NCBI GenBank assembly: GCA_937883755.1
Contig: CAKZYA010000057.1
Coordinates: 248,001 to 312,000, forward strand
Length of the DNA stretch: 64,000 nt
Direction: 5' to 3'
From: an uncultured Flammeovirgaceae bacterium
GTDB taxonomy: Bacteria > Bacteroidota > Bacteroidia > Cytophagales > Cyclobacteriaceae
The translations under genes were made by a program, and so were the position numbers. This document shows positions 1 through 8,504 of the stretch, in pieces. A model generated the notes under the pieces. That model had not been told where the DNA came from, made no database searches, and saw nothing but the letters and a program-made list of their open reading frames with translations. Numbering within the stretch: position 1 is the stretch's first letter; the number at the start of each line of letters is the position of its first letter.

Positions 1-1065
1 GAGTTTAATATTGGATCTCCCAAGCAATTGGGCGAGGTACTATTCGATCATTTAAAACTGCTAGAGAAACCCAAACGCACCAAGTCAGGTCAGTATGCTA
101 CTGGCGAAGCTATTCTTTCTGATTTGGCGACCGAACACGATATTGCGCGTCGTATTTTGGATTACCGCGAATTAGTCAAACTCAAGAATACCTATATTGA
201 TGCCCTGCCCAAGCTAATTAGTCCAAGAGACAACCGTATCCACACCTCTTACAATCAGGCAGTAACGGCTACCGGACGACTAAGCTCTACCAACCCTAAT
301 TTGCAGAATATTCCTATCCGTACCGAGAAGGGGCAGTTGATCCGTAAGGCGTTTGTCTCACGAAGTGATGAATTCATATTATTATCAGCGGACTATTCCC
401 AGGTTGAATTGCGAATTATGGCCTCTTTTGCCCAGGACGAAACCATGATGAATGCCTTTCAGAATGGGCAAGATATTCACGCGGCTACGGCTAGTAAGAT
501 ATTTGATGTCTCACTAGACGAGGTGACTCCTGATATGCGACGCAAGGCCAAAACCGCTAACTTTGGTATTATCTACGGCGTTTCTGCTTTTGGTCTGGCA
601 CAACGGTTAAGTATTCCCCGATCTGAGGCATCCGCCATCATCAAATCCTACTTTGAACAGTTTCCTAGCGTTCGGCAGTACATGGATAAGGTAATTCAGC
701 AAGCTAGAGAGGCTGGGTATGTAGAAACTGTATTAGGACGTAAGCGGTATCTACGCGATATTAACTCTCGCAACCCCACGTTGCGCGGTTACAGCGAGCG
801 CAACGCTATTAACGCGCCTATTCAGGGCACGGCTGCCGACATGATTAAAATTGCGATGGTAGATATTGCTGAGTGGATGCGGAAGGAAAAACTACAATCC
901 CGCATGATCCTACAAGTACACGATGAACTGGTTTTCGACGCCCACCGCGACGAGCAGGAAAAACTACAAGAAAAAATCAGTGAACTGATGATTAATGCCT
1001 TACCATTAGATGTCCCGATGGAAGTAGGAACAGGACTCGGAGAGAACTGGCTGCAAGCACACTAG
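1..1065 (+). CDS. polA: DNA polymerase I, C-terminal polymerase domain (5' end outside window)
   Basis: The reading frame is open from base 1, so this is the last 354 residues of a family A DNA polymerase whose exonuclease domains lie upstream of the window. All three polymerase motifs are visible: motif A (DYSQVELR, starting at residue 131 of the fragment), motif B (RRKAKTANFGIIYG, near 180) and motif C (QVHDEL, His307-Asp308-Glu309). Motifs A and C supply the two catalytic metal-binding aspartates. The enzyme fills gaps and removes RNA primers in replication and repair. The C-terminus ends in the usual GENW motif. It appears intact on this side, with no frameshift. Confidence 0.97.
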   Translation, partial: EFNIGSPKQLGEVLFDHLKLLEKPKRTKSGQYATGEAILSDLATEHDIARRILDYRELVKLKNTYIDALPKLISPRDNRIHTSYNQAVTATGRLSSTNPNLQNIPIRTEKGQLIRKAFVSRSDEFILLSADYSQVELRIMASFAQDETMMNAFQNGQDIHAATASKIFDVSLDEVTPDMRRKAKTANFGIIYGVSAFGLAQRLSIPRSEASAIIKSYFEQFPSVRQYMDKVIQQAREAGYVETVLGRKRYLRDINSRNPTLRGYSERNAINAPIQGTAADMIKIAMVDIAEWMRKEKLQSRMILQVHDELVFDAHRDEQEKLQEKISELMINALPLDVPMEVGTGLGENWLQAH

Positions 1066-1198
1066 CCGGAGACGGGCCGCTGTGGAACAGAAACCGGAAA
1101 ATATAAAATTAGCTGAATGTCTATATTTAAAAACCAATCAAAAAAATACACGGTGGCTGTAATTTTGGGAGAAAATATCCAGAAGCTCCAGTCTCCGT

Positions 1199-3430
1199 CT
1201 AAAGATTTTCGGTAATAAACTCAGTAATCATCGTGAATAGATGCAGGCGAGTGTTACCGCCGTAAATACCGTGGTTGCGATTGGGATAGTAAAATGAATC
1301 AAAGGGTTTACCCGCAGCAATCAGCGCATTCTGCATTTCTACTGCATTCTGAAAGTGTACATTGTCATCACCTGTACCGTGAATTAGAAGCAAGTCTGCT
1401 TCCAGCTTCTCAGCGTGGGTGAGCGGCGAATACTGATCGTAGCCCTCGGGGTTGAGTTGTGGCGTTTGCAAGTAGCGTTCGGTATAAATTGTGTCGTAGA
1501 GGCGCCAGTTAGTGACTGGGGCAACTGATACTCCCAGCGAAAAAACATCATTTCCTAATAGTGTACTCAATAGTGTCATATAACCACCGTAACTCCAGCC
1601 CCAGATACCAATCCGATCAGCATCTACATAGGGTAAATCGCCAAAGTAACGAGCACTAGCAATCTGGTCTTCTACTTCATATTTACCCAATGTATTATAA
1701 GTCACTGTCCGAAAATCTTTTCCTCGGGCTCCGGTACCCCGGTTATCTACACAGGCCACCAAGTACCCTTGTTCTGCTAAATAATGGAACCAAGGTTCAT
1801 GCCCTGCCATCCATCGATCCATCACCATTTGTGATCCGGGACCACCATACACAAACATCAATATCGGATAGGTTTTCGTCGAGTCAAAATCAGTAGATTT
1901 AATGATGTAGGCATTTAGTTTCAAGGTGTCGCCTACCGGAACTTGCGTATATTCCTTGGTACCCATCTGGTAGGAGGCTACTTCTTCCTCTAGTTCAGAA
2001 TTATCCTCCAGCACTTTTATTAGTTTACCACTAGGGGCTTGGTGCAAACTCACCTGAAGGGGCTGAGCTGACGATGAGTGACGATCAATATAGTAAGAGA
2101 AATCAGGATTAAGGGTAATACGGTGCGTACCCGGCTGTTCGGTTAGTCGCTTCTTCCGCTTCCCATCCATCCGAACGGTATACAAATGGCGTTGTAGTGG
2201 AGATACTTCAGTAGAAACGTAGTAGACCAGCTTTTTATCTTCATCCACGCCTAAAAACTGGCTTACTTCCCAATCACCTTGAGTAATTTGTCGCACTTCT
2301 GAACCATCTAGATTATGCAAATAAATATGCTTAAACCCGTTCTGCTCACTGGTTCGCACAAACTGCTTTCCATTTTCCAGATATACTAACTGATCGTTAA
2401 AGTCTAAATCTACGTAAGTATCACTTTCTTCGCTCAGTATTACTTCAGCCTTTCCGCTCCCAGCATTAGCATGGATAATTTCTAGCTTATTTTGCAAACG
2501 ATTCATCCGAATAATTGAGAGCAAATCATTATCAGTCGTCCACTGCATACGGGGTACATAGACATCAGTCTCTTCACCTATGTCTACTGGAGTAGTTTTC
2601 TGGTCAGCCAGATGGTAAATAGATACACTGACCGTAGAATTAGTCTCCCCGGCTTTGGGATATTTGAATCGATAATCTTCAGGATACAGCCCATTCCACA
2701 GCTGCATATTATACTCTGGCACCTGAGATTCGTTAAACGAGAGGTAGGCGATCTTATCTCCTTCCGGTGACCAGAAGAAGGCCTGGGTTACTGAAAATTC
2801 TTCTTCGTATACCCAATCCGTGCTACCGTGAATGAGCTTATTCTTTTCCCCATCATCTGTTATCTGGGTGACCAAACCGTCGCTAAGGGTTACATAAAAT
2901 AGGTTGTTGTCCCGGACAAAAGCTACTTTGCTGCCATCGGGCGAAAAGGTAGCATAGGATTGCTTTCCGCCATCGACTAATGGGCTAAAAGAGCCATCGC
3001 TACGGTCATATACATAGTAGTAAGCCCGAGAAGAGCGGCGATAAATTGGCTCCCACTCAGTAGCAATTAGCACTCGGCTCTCGTCGGGACTGAAGGAATA
3101 CCGCTGATACGCCAGGGCAATTGGCTCGCCTTCCGGCACCAGATTGCGCCCATTAACCAGTGTATCCACGGCTTCTCCAGTCGTGATATCGTACTGAATA
3201 ATATGCTGGTAGTACTCGGTTTCTTCCTGAACTTGTGAAGTGTAGTATTGTCCGTCATTCATCCAATTAATTCCTTGCACGTCGTTTTGGGCAAATAGCC
3301 CTCGTTCATAAATATCTTCCAACATGAGTGACTGGGTTTGCGCCCAGCTATGACCAGATTGCGATAGTAGGGATAGCGATAAAAGGGTTGAAAAGATTAA
3401 TCTTCCTCGAATTTTTAGTTCTTTGCTCAT
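1199..3430 (-). CDS. secreted dipeptidyl peptidase IV family serine peptidase (S9B)
   Basis: A 743-residue exported peptidase. The ATG at 3430 was chosen because it starts a normal Sec signal peptide ending near SGHSWAQ; the open frame runs on upstream but adds a segment that does not fit. An N-terminal beta-propeller (DPPIV_N) carries the double-Glu motif YEEEF (Glu209-211), which binds the free N-terminus of substrates. The C-terminal alpha/beta hydrolase domain has the nucleophile GWSYGG (Ser613), the acid in GDDNVH (Asp688/689) and His720 in NRNHG. These are the hallmarks of enzymes that cut X-Pro dipeptides from peptide N-termini, probably in the periplasm for peptide use. It converges with polA, about 130 bp of non-coding DNA lying between. 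Confidence 0.93.
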   Translation of the reverse strand: MSKELKIRGRLIFSTLLSLSLLSQSGHSWAQTQSLMLEDIYERGLFAQNDVQGINWMNDGQYYTSQVQEETEYYQHIIQYDITTGEAVDTLVNGRNLVPEGEPIALAYQRYSFSPDESRVLIATEWEPIYRRSSRAYYYVYDRSDGSFSPLVDGGKQSYATFSPDGSKVAFVRDNNLFYVTLSDGLVTQITDDGEKNKLIHGSTDWVYEEEFSVTQAFFWSPEGDKIAYLSFNESQVPEYNMQLWNGLYPEDYRFKYPKAGETNSTVSVSIYHLADQKTTPVDIGEETDVYVPRMQWTTDNDLLSIIRMNRLQNKLEIIHANAGSGKAEVILSEESDTYVDLDFNDQLVYLENGKQFVRTSEQNGFKHIYLHNLDGSEVRQITQGDWEVSQFLGVDEDKKLVYYVSTEVSPLQRHLYTVRMDGKRKKRLTEQPGTHRITLNPDFSYYIDRHSSSAQPLQVSLHQAPSGKLIKVLEDNSELEEEVASYQMGTKEYTQVPVGDTLKLNAYIIKSTDFDSTKTYPILMFVYGGPGSQMVMDRWMAGHEPWFHYLAEQGYLVACVDNRGTGARGKDFRTVTYNTLGKYEVEDQIASARYFGDLPYVDADRIGIWGWSYGGYMTLLSTLLGNDVFSLGVSVAPVTNWRLYDTIYTERYLQTPQLNPEGYDQYSPLTHAEKLEADLLLIHGTGDDNVHFQNAVEMQNALIAAGKPFDSFYYPNRNHGIYGGNTRLHLFTMITEFITENL

Positions 3431-3690
3431 TTTCTTACACGTCAGTGATTCCAAAGCCAAAAATAACGGTTTCGTTGATAAAAGTAGTTGAAAGGAGAAC
3501 AGTTTACTAGTCCAAGCATTATATACACTAGGCAATAACAAATGTGATTTTTTTGGTAGAGGTATTTATTTTTTAAGTGATTTTTTTCTTGCCTTCTAAA
3601 CAACTCGTCACTAAAACTATTATTTCTTACAAATAAGGCTAGCAACCTTCTAGCAGTGGTATAGTTTATGTACAGGTAATATTGACCTAA

Positions 3691-4011
3691 ATGGCGTCTA
3701 AAAAGAAAAATTTTTCGGAGCTAATCACCCAATCGGATGTGCCAATACTAGTAGATTTTTACGCAACCTGGTGTGGTCCTTGTCAGACTCTCAGTCCAGT
3801 TATTAGCGATACTGCTCGTGACTTTAAGGAGAAACTCAAAGTAATAAAAGTAGATATAGATAAAAATCGGTCAGCAGCCATGAAGTATAACATCCAAGGT
3901 GTACCTACGCTAATTCTATTTCAAAAAGGAAAAATATTATGGCGCCAATCCGGACTCATAACTAGAAAAGACCTGAAAAATTCCCTGAAAAGAGCAATAA
4001 GTAATGACTGA
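3691..4011 (+). CDS. thioredoxin
   Basis: A 106-residue single-domain thioredoxin with the canonical active site WCGPC near residues 27-31 and the cis-Pro loop GVPT. There is no signal peptide, so it should reduce protein disulfides in the cytoplasm. Length is that of classical TrxA; which of the genome's thioredoxins is the main one cannot be judged here, so no symbol is given. The last three codons and the TGA stop fall inside a run of 7-bp repeats (3997-4038), so the C-terminus may have been set by that element. Confidence 0.9.
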   Translation: MASKKKNFSELITQSDVPILVDFYATWCGPCQTLSPVISDTARDFKEKLKVIKVDIDKNRSAAMKYNIQGVPTLILFQKGKILWRQSGLITRKDLKNSLKRAISND

Positions 4012-4065
4012 TGAGTAATGAGTAATGATTAATGAATGATAGCCTACCCATTAATCATTACTCAT
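3997..4065. repeat. heptamer-phased intergenic repeat with 17-bp inverted repeat
   Basis: Six consecutive degenerate 7-bp units run from 3997 to 4038 (ATAAGTA, ATGACTG, ATGAGTA, ATGAGTA, ATGATTA, ATGAATG). Positions 4018-4034 are perfectly complementary to 4049-4065, giving a 17-bp stem with a 14-nt loop. The stem lies between the thioredoxin and fasciclin genes. It lacks a T-run, so it is not a classical terminator, though it could act as an RNA hairpin. Two other elements in the window (near 10812 and 30543) have the same 7-bp phasing. Confidence 0.75.
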
Positions 4066-4113
4066 CAAATAGTATTTAACCACAATTATTTCACTTAAAC
4101 AAACTCAAACATT

Positions 4114-5427
4114 ATGAAGAAAGTATTGTATTCGTTTTTATGGCTCGCCACCGTGGGAGGCTTTTTATTCCTAACCAGTTGTGGTGAGGATAGCGAAGAT
4201 CCCGCTCCAGGTGGTTCTATTACTCTTTCTACTGCAGATGGCGCAATATCTGGTGATACGTTATTAGCTGCTCCAGGTGCAGAGGTTAAAATTGCAGCTT
4301 CATTAGGAGCAACTAGTACTGAAACAATCAGCGTAGTAACTAACAATAGCTCGGTAGTAAGCGTGCCTAGCACAAATACCATTACTTCTGGCGATACCAT
4401 CACCGTAACAATAGGTGCCTCGGCTAGCTTAGGTGACGAAGCTACGTTAACCTTCAGTGCAGATGGCATAAATGAGCAGTTAATTATTGAAGTTGGTTTT
4501 AATACTGTAGTTGATGCGGCACTAGCTACCCCTAATCTTAGTATCTTGGTGGCAGCATTGCAAGAAGCTGAATTAGTAACTACACTACAAGGTGGTGGCC
4601 CTTTTACGGTGTTTGCACCAACTGATGCCGCTTTCACGGCATTGCTCACTCAACTAGGGGTAACTGCTGAGGAGTTATTAGCTCGAGATGACTTAGAAGA
4701 TATACTATTATATCATGTAGTGGCAGCAGAAGCAGGTGCCGTTCTTTCGGGTGACTTAACCGATAATCAGATTATCGCAACGCGAAATGGTGACTTTGAT
4801 TTATTAGCTTCAGTAGATGGAAGTACAGTTATGATCAATGGCGCAACAGTTGTTACACCTGATATTACCACCGGTAATGGCGTAGTTCATATCATTGATG
4901 AAGTTCTTTTGCCTCAAACTGTAGCTGAATATGAAGCAGTATTATTAGAAGCTCCTCTTGGTGACCGCACTTCAAAAACATTCTTTAATTCAAAGAATGG
5001 TATGACATATACCGTTCAAGAAGTTATTGATGGAAATGATATTTCTTCCGCAGATATAGATTTTGGATACTACTACGGTCAAACTAATGAGGCATCCATC
5101 GCATCCCCAAATGATTACCCTACCAATATACAAGACTTAACATCTAGTGGAGCTAACTGGAGTGCGCTTAATGCAACCACATTCCGTACTACCAATCTTA
5201 CGTTAGATGATTTTAACGCTATTGGAGCAGCTGATGCAGCTCGTTTAGTACAGGAATATGAAGTCGTTACTGAAGATCCTACCGGAGAGATAAATAACTT
5301 GGCAGCAGGTGAACTATACTCGTTCAGAACAGTAGATAACCGTTACGGTATCATTCGTATTCTTGAGATAACCCCTGGCGATGGCGCAAATGGTGAAATC
5401 GAGATAGAAGTAAAAGTCACTAACTAG
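4114..5427 (+). CDS. fasciclin-domain lipoprotein
   Basis: A 437-residue lipoprotein with a Sec signal and lipobox LTSC near residue 23, followed by an acidic linker. Residues of about 130-270 form a FAS1 (fasciclin) domain, recognised from NTVVDAAL near its start, the FTVFAPTDAAF motif and the NGVVHIIDEVLLP ending. Residues before it look like a small beta-sandwich. The C-terminal ~160 residues are not recognised and may be a second, surface-facing domain. FAS1 domains commonly mediate adhesion. The gene stands alone, with a terminator just downstream. Confidence 0.88.
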   Translation: MKKVLYSFLWLATVGGFLFLTSCGEDSEDPAPGGSITLSTADGAISGDTLLAAPGAEVKIAASLGATSTETISVVTNNSSVVSVPSTNTITSGDTITVTIGASASLGDEATLTFSADGINEQLIIEVGFNTVVDAALATPNLSILVAALQEAELVTTLQGGGPFTVFAPTDAAFTALLTQLGVTAEELLARDDLEDILLYHVVAAEAGAVLSGDLTDNQIIATRNGDFDLLASVDGSTVMINGATVVTPDITTGNGVVHIIDEVLLPQTVAEYEAVLLEAPLGDRTSKTFFNSKNGMTYTVQEVIDGNDISSADIDFGYYYGQTNEASIASPNDYPTNIQDLTSSGANWSALNATTFRTTNLTLDDFNAIGAADAARLVQEYEVVTEDPTGEINNLAAGELYSFRTVDNRYGIIRILEITPGDGANGEIEIEVKVTN

Positions 5428-5451
5428 AAATAATTAGTTAGCCAAAATTAC

Positions 5452-5486
5452 AAAAGCGTGAGGGTTTCGGCTCTTGCGCTTTTTTA
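5452..5486 (+). terminator. terminator of the fasciclin gene
   Basis: AAAAGCG (5452-5458) pairs with CGCTTTT (5477-5483), with a further GAG/CTC pairing inside, and is followed by a T-run. It lies 24 bases after the fasciclin stop codon. Its loop and right arm carry the copy of GGGTTTCGGCTCTT that recurs on the other side of the neighbouring toxin-antitoxin pair. Confidence 0.7.
5462..5475 (+). repeat. 14-bp direct repeat GGGTTTCGGCTCTT, left copy
   Basis: Exact match to 6305-6318; weaker similarity extends several bases on both sides. The two copies bracket the toxin-antitoxin genes at 5499-6151. Confidence 0.6.
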
Positions 5487-5498
5487 TTGGGTGGTGTT

Positions 5499-5906
5499 TC
5501 ACAGAATTACTTCTTCTGATCCTAGTACAGGAATTTGGCTGGCTTTAAAGTCTTTTTTGTTTCGAGTAATAATAGCATCTACTTTTCCCTGTCGTAACGC
5601 GCAAAAGTATTGAGTACCATCCTCAAAATCTTTAAATTTAGAAGAAATGGCCGCTGACAAATCTTCCTTATGAATAGGCTGAACGTCAATATACTGAAGC
5701 AACCTCCCTATTTTTTCCTTGGCGGCATCCCTACCAACCTCCTTCTCCAGAATATAGTAAGTAGTTATTACCGAATTGTCAGATGTCCATAGCTCCCATT
5801 GCTTAATTCGCCCCTGGTTAAAAATTTGTAAAGCAAACTTGCCAAATGGCTTTCGGTTACCCAAAAAGTCTAGGATAATGTTGGTATCTAGAAAATAGAC
5901 CTTCAT
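5499..5906 (-). CDS. PIN-domain toxin (VapC-like)
   Basis: A 135-residue PIN-domain protein. The N-terminal FLDTNIILDF holds the first conserved Asp (residue 7). Further acidic residues of the Mg2+ site are in FEDGTQY and in DAIITRNKKDF near residue 110, where PIN domains have the conserved D-x-I-x-T-R-N segment. PIN toxins of this kind are ribonucleases. The ATG overlaps the stop of the antitoxin gene by four bases (ATGA), indicating translational coupling. The target RNA cannot be inferred. Confidence 0.88.
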   Translation of the reverse strand: MKVYFLDTNIILDFLGNRKPFGKFALQIFNQGRIKQWELWTSDNSVITTYYILEKEVGRDAAKEKIGRLLQYIDVQPIHKEDLSAAISSKFKDFEDGTQYFCALRQGKVDAIITRNKKDFKASQIPVLGSEEVIL

Positions 5907-6151
5907 CGACGGTGCTTTTCGGCTAGAATAGTACGAACAATCTGTTTATCATCCGTATCAGTAGGAAGGTCAACTGAACCAAATAGCCCTTCAAACTCTT
6001 TAGGAACTTCTTCAATGGTCTCTTCTGAAGAGGTTATTCTCTCTAGATACGATTCCACCAGATCCGATAAACTTCGGTTGGTATGTTTTGCATACTGCTT
6101 TGCTTTTTCAATGATCGTCTTATCTAAAGTCAATGTTAACTTAGTAGGCAT
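5903..6151 (-). CDS. antitoxin of the PIN toxin (DUF6364-like)
   Basis: An 82-residue protein. The ATG at 6151 begins MPTKLTLTLDKTIIEKAKQY, the beta-strand then helix pattern of ribbon-helix-helix-like antitoxins (DUF6364 type); the open frame upstream of it lacks such a pattern. The N-terminal half should bind DNA and the acidic C-terminal half should wrap the toxin. It is the first gene of a two-gene operon with the PIN toxin (4-bp overlap). Possible operator repeats lie immediately before the start codon. Confidence 0.8.
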   Translation of the reverse strand: MPTKLTLTLDKTIIEKAKQYAKHTNRSLSDLVESYLERITSSEETIEEVPKEFEGLFGSVDLPTDTDDKQIVRTILAEKHRR

Positions 6152-6184
6152 AACACGTGTGTTTTTTTTAGCAATACGTGTTTG
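6152..6184 (-). promoter_or_regulatory. candidate antitoxin operator
   Basis: Just upstream of the antitoxin ATG are the perfect palindrome ACACGTGT (6154-6161) and, about two turns away, a second ACGTGT (6176-6181) separated by a T-rich run. Paired dyads at the start of an antitoxin operon fit autoregulation by a ribbon-helix-helix antitoxin. The assignment is inferred from position and symmetry only. Confidence 0.45.
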
Positions 6185-6304
6185 CTTCAACTTTGTTTCC
6201 CGCTCAGCTATAGAACTAAAGAGGGGTAAGAAGTTCAAAGACAGTTTCTGTCAGTAATTAAGTGAAGAATTCGAGAGCTTTTAGTAGTCAAGCTTTTTAT
6301 GTAT

Positions 6305-6318
6305 GGGTTTCGGCTCTT
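6305..6318 (+). repeat. 14-bp direct repeat GGGTTTCGGCTCTT, right copy
   Basis: Identical to 5462-5475. It lies between the toxin-antitoxin operon and the rplS promoter, followed by a GCTTT-containing tail like that of the left copy. Confidence 0.6.
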
Positions 6319-6356
6319 TTGCTTTCTTTGTGGCAAATTTTTAAGCAAGTATGAAC

Positions 6357-6387
6357 TTTGATTATCATTTAGTGTTTCCTATATTTG
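6357..6387 (+). promoter_or_regulatory. Bacteroidota-type promoter of rplS
   Basis: A -33 TTTG (6357-6360), a 19-nt spacer and a -7 box TATATTTG (6380-6387) match the TTTG/TAnnTTTG consensus of the Bacteroidota primary sigma factor. Transcription would start near 6393, about 34 bases before the rplS ATG, which supports 6427 as the start rather than an upstream in-frame codon. Confidence 0.78.
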
Positions 6388-6426
6388 CAGTCCTTTTTTG
6401 AGAAGACTATAGCTAACGATAATACC

Positions 6427-6798
6427 ATGAGCGATCTACTGACATTTGTAGAACAAGAAATAGCCCAGGATACTCGGTCAAAATTCCCAGATTTCCAGGC
6501 AGGTGACACCGTTAACGTGCACGTAAGAATTAAGGAGGGGAATAAAGAGCGTGTTCAGCAATACCAGGGAACTGTTATCCAACGGAAAAACCCAAGTAGC
6601 AGTGGCGAGACTTTCACAGTACGAAAGATTTCTAATGGGGTAGGAGTAGAGCGAATCTTCCCCTTGCTCTCACCCAGCATTGATAAAATTGAACTGATCC
6701 GCCAAGGTAAAGTACGGCGTGCCCGCCTTTATTACTTGCGAGGCCGACAAGGAAAAGCGGCACGAATCAAGGAGCGACAGCGGCATTCCTCAAAATAG
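6427..6798 (+). CDS. rplS: 50S ribosomal protein L19 (bL19)
   Basis: A 123-residue protein matching bL19 over its length: an N-terminal helix, the [13 protein letters not shown] segment, the [11 protein letters not shown] strand, [10 protein letters not shown], and the basic C-terminus with [20 protein letters not shown]. It sits at the 30S-50S interface. The ATG at 6427 gives the family's usual length. It has its own promoter and terminator, so it is monocistronic here, not part of the rpsP-rimM-trmD-rplS operon of other phyla. Confidence 0.97.
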   Translation: MSDLLTFVEQEIAQDTRSKFPDFQAGDTVNVHVRIKEGNKERVQQYQGTVIQRKNPSSSGETFTVRKISNGVGVERIFPLLSPSIDKIELIRQGKVRRARLYYLRGRQGKAARIKERQRHSSK

Positions 6799-6806
6799 TT
6801 TTGATG

Positions 6807-6835
6807 AAGAAGCGGTGTGGCCACCGCTTTTTTTA
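6807..6835 (+). terminator. rho-independent terminator of rplS
   Basis: AGCGGTG (6811-6817) and CACCGCT (6822-6828) form a 7-bp stem with a TGGC loop, extended by A-T pairs and followed by seven or more T residues. It begins 9 bases after the rplS stop codon. Confidence 0.88.
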
Positions 6836-6876
6836 TACTGTTTTCAGTTGGGTAGCTGCCAACTCAACGGTGAAGA

Positions 6877-7122
6877 CTACATATTTTTAGTCATCTTTTT
6901 GCTGTACTTCTCCAGTTCTTCTACAGCTATATCTGCAATTTCTTTAATTCGTTCTACACCTTCCTCCCAGGCATCTTCCAGATCATAGAGAGCATCATTA
7001 GCCGAGTCATTTATCTTCTTGCGGTTACGCTTACCACTATCCGGAGAGATAGTAAGACCTAACAATGTTCCCGCTGCTAAGCCAAGCACAAATGCCACTA
7101 AAGTTTTTCCTTCATTGTCCAT
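6877..7122 (-). CDS. YtxH-domain protein
   Basis: An 81-residue protein with a glycine-rich hydrophobic segment (FVLGLAAGTLLGLTISP, residues 11-27), the YtxH hallmark, then a basic patch and a charged amphipathic helix, probably a short coiled coil. Members are small membrane-associated proteins, often stress-induced, without a defined activity. It converges with rplS. Confidence 0.75.
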   Translation of the reverse strand: MDNEGKTLVAFVLGLAAGTLLGLTISPDSGKRNRKKINDSANDALYDLEDAWEEGVERIKEIADIAVEELEKYSKKMTKNM

Positions 7123-7213
7123 AAAAAAAGTATTAGGTAGAATAAAAATAGTTAGTACATCAAATTACAGAAAAATAAGGGAAATGCCCGCCGCCCTATC
7201 CCCAAATTTTCAA

Positions 7214-7221
7214 TATTTTTG
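7214..7221 (+). promoter_or_regulatory. -7 promoter box before aroA
   Basis: TATTTTTG matches TAnnTTTG and lies about 48 bases before the TTG start. No clear TTTG is seen at -33, so support is partial. Confidence 0.4.
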
Positions 7222-7268
7222 CCTATACCAACACTACTCAGTGTATTGATCATCTAATTGCCTACATC

Positions 7269-8504
7269 TTGCAACAATTACATATTCATAAACCCGAACC
7301 TACTATTCAAACTACGGTTCAATTGCCCGCTTCTAAAAGCGAGAGCAATCGGGCACTGATTATTCAGGCACTTACCTCAGAAGAAATTACCCTGCATAAT
7401 CTTTCGGAGGCTCGCGATACCCAAACCATGCAACGGCTACTACGGTCTAACGAACCTGAGTTAGATGTACTAGATGCCGGAACAACCATGCGCTTTTTGA
7501 TTGCTTATTGCACAGTGGGAAAATTAGGTAAAATACTTAAAGGTACCCCCCGTATGCACCAGCGCCCAGTGCGAATTCTGGTTGATGCCTTACGGGAAAT
7601 TGGGGCAGATATTCAATACCTACAAGAAGAGGGCTACCCTCCCTTACACGTACGGGGCATGACCCTCAGTCAAGAGATGAAGCACGTGCGAATGCGGGGC
7701 GACATAAGTAGCCAGTACATCTCGGCTCTATTGATGATTGCGCCTTGCTTTGAGCAAGGCTTACAACTAGAATTAATTGGTAAGATCGGTAGTCGCCCCT
7801 ATATCAATATGACCTTGGCGTTGATGGATCGGTTTGGCGTTTCGGGCGTCTGGGAGAATGAGCAGATAATCCGAATAAAACCAGCTTCTTATCAATCAGG
7901 TAGTTATACTATTGAGTCCGATTGGTCGGGGGCTAGTTACTGGTATAGCATAATAGCATTTGCTGAACAGGGAGAAGTAGTACTTAGGGGGTTACGAAAA
8001 GATTCTTTTCAGGGTGATCAGGCCATTGTAGAAATTATGGAAAACCTAGGAGTAGAAACGATCTTTGAGGCAGATGGCGCTCGATTGATAAAGCAGGGTA
8101 ACACCCAAGACTTTTCTTACGACTTTAGCGATTGCCCCGATTTGGCGCAGACGGTAGCAGTTGCTTGCGCGGCTAAAGGAATACATTGCACTATGACTGG
8201 TTTAGAAAGCTTACGGATTAAAGAAACCGACCGGATTGCCGCACTGCAAAATGAACTGGCAAAAATTGGCACCAAGCTTACAGAAGAAAACGATCGTTGG
8301 GAACTGATTCCCTCTCAACAAGAAAAGTTGCCTGAGGAACTAGTAATTGATACTTACGATGACCACCGCATGGCAATGGCATTCGCCCCGCTGGTGATAA
8401 AAACCCCACTCACACTAGAGAATCCCGATGTGGTGCAGAAATCGTACCCACGCTTCTGGGAAAATTTAAGAAGTGCTGGAGTAGAAACTACTGAGCAGAA
8501 GTAA
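7269..8504 (+). CDS. aroA: 3-phosphoshikimate 1-carboxyvinyltransferase (EPSP synthase)
   Basis: A 411-residue EPSP synthase, sixth step of the shikimate pathway, joining phosphoenolpyruvate to shikimate 3-phosphate. Visible motifs are LPASKSESNRAL (substrate-binding Lys and Ser), DAGTTMRFL, GDISSQYISALLM, SDWSGASYW, RIKETDRIAAL and DDHRMAMAFA. No ATG or GTG is present in the right place; the TTG at 7269 starts just before the conserved LPASKS segment and is the best start. No fused domain is present. Its 3' end overlaps a small convergent lipoprotein gene by 17 bases. Confidence 0.95.
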   Translation: MQQLHIHKPEPTIQTTVQLPASKSESNRALIIQALTSEEITLHNLSEARDTQTMQRLLRSNEPELDVLDAGTTMRFLIAYCTVGKLGKILKGTPRMHQRPVRILVDALREIGADIQYLQEEGYPPLHVRGMTLSQEMKHVRMRGDISSQYISALLMIAPCFEQGLQLELIGKIGSRPYINMTLALMDRFGVSGVWENEQIIRIKPASYQSGSYTIESDWSGASYWYSIIAFAEQGEVVLRGLRKDSFQGDQAIVEIMENLGVETIFEADGARLIKQGNTQDFSYDFSDCPDLAQTVAVACAAKGIHCTMTGLESLRIKETDRIAALQNELAKIGTKLTEENDRWELIPSQQEKLPEELVIDTYDDHRMAMAFAPLVIKTPLTLENPDVVQKSYPRFWENLRSAGVETTEQK

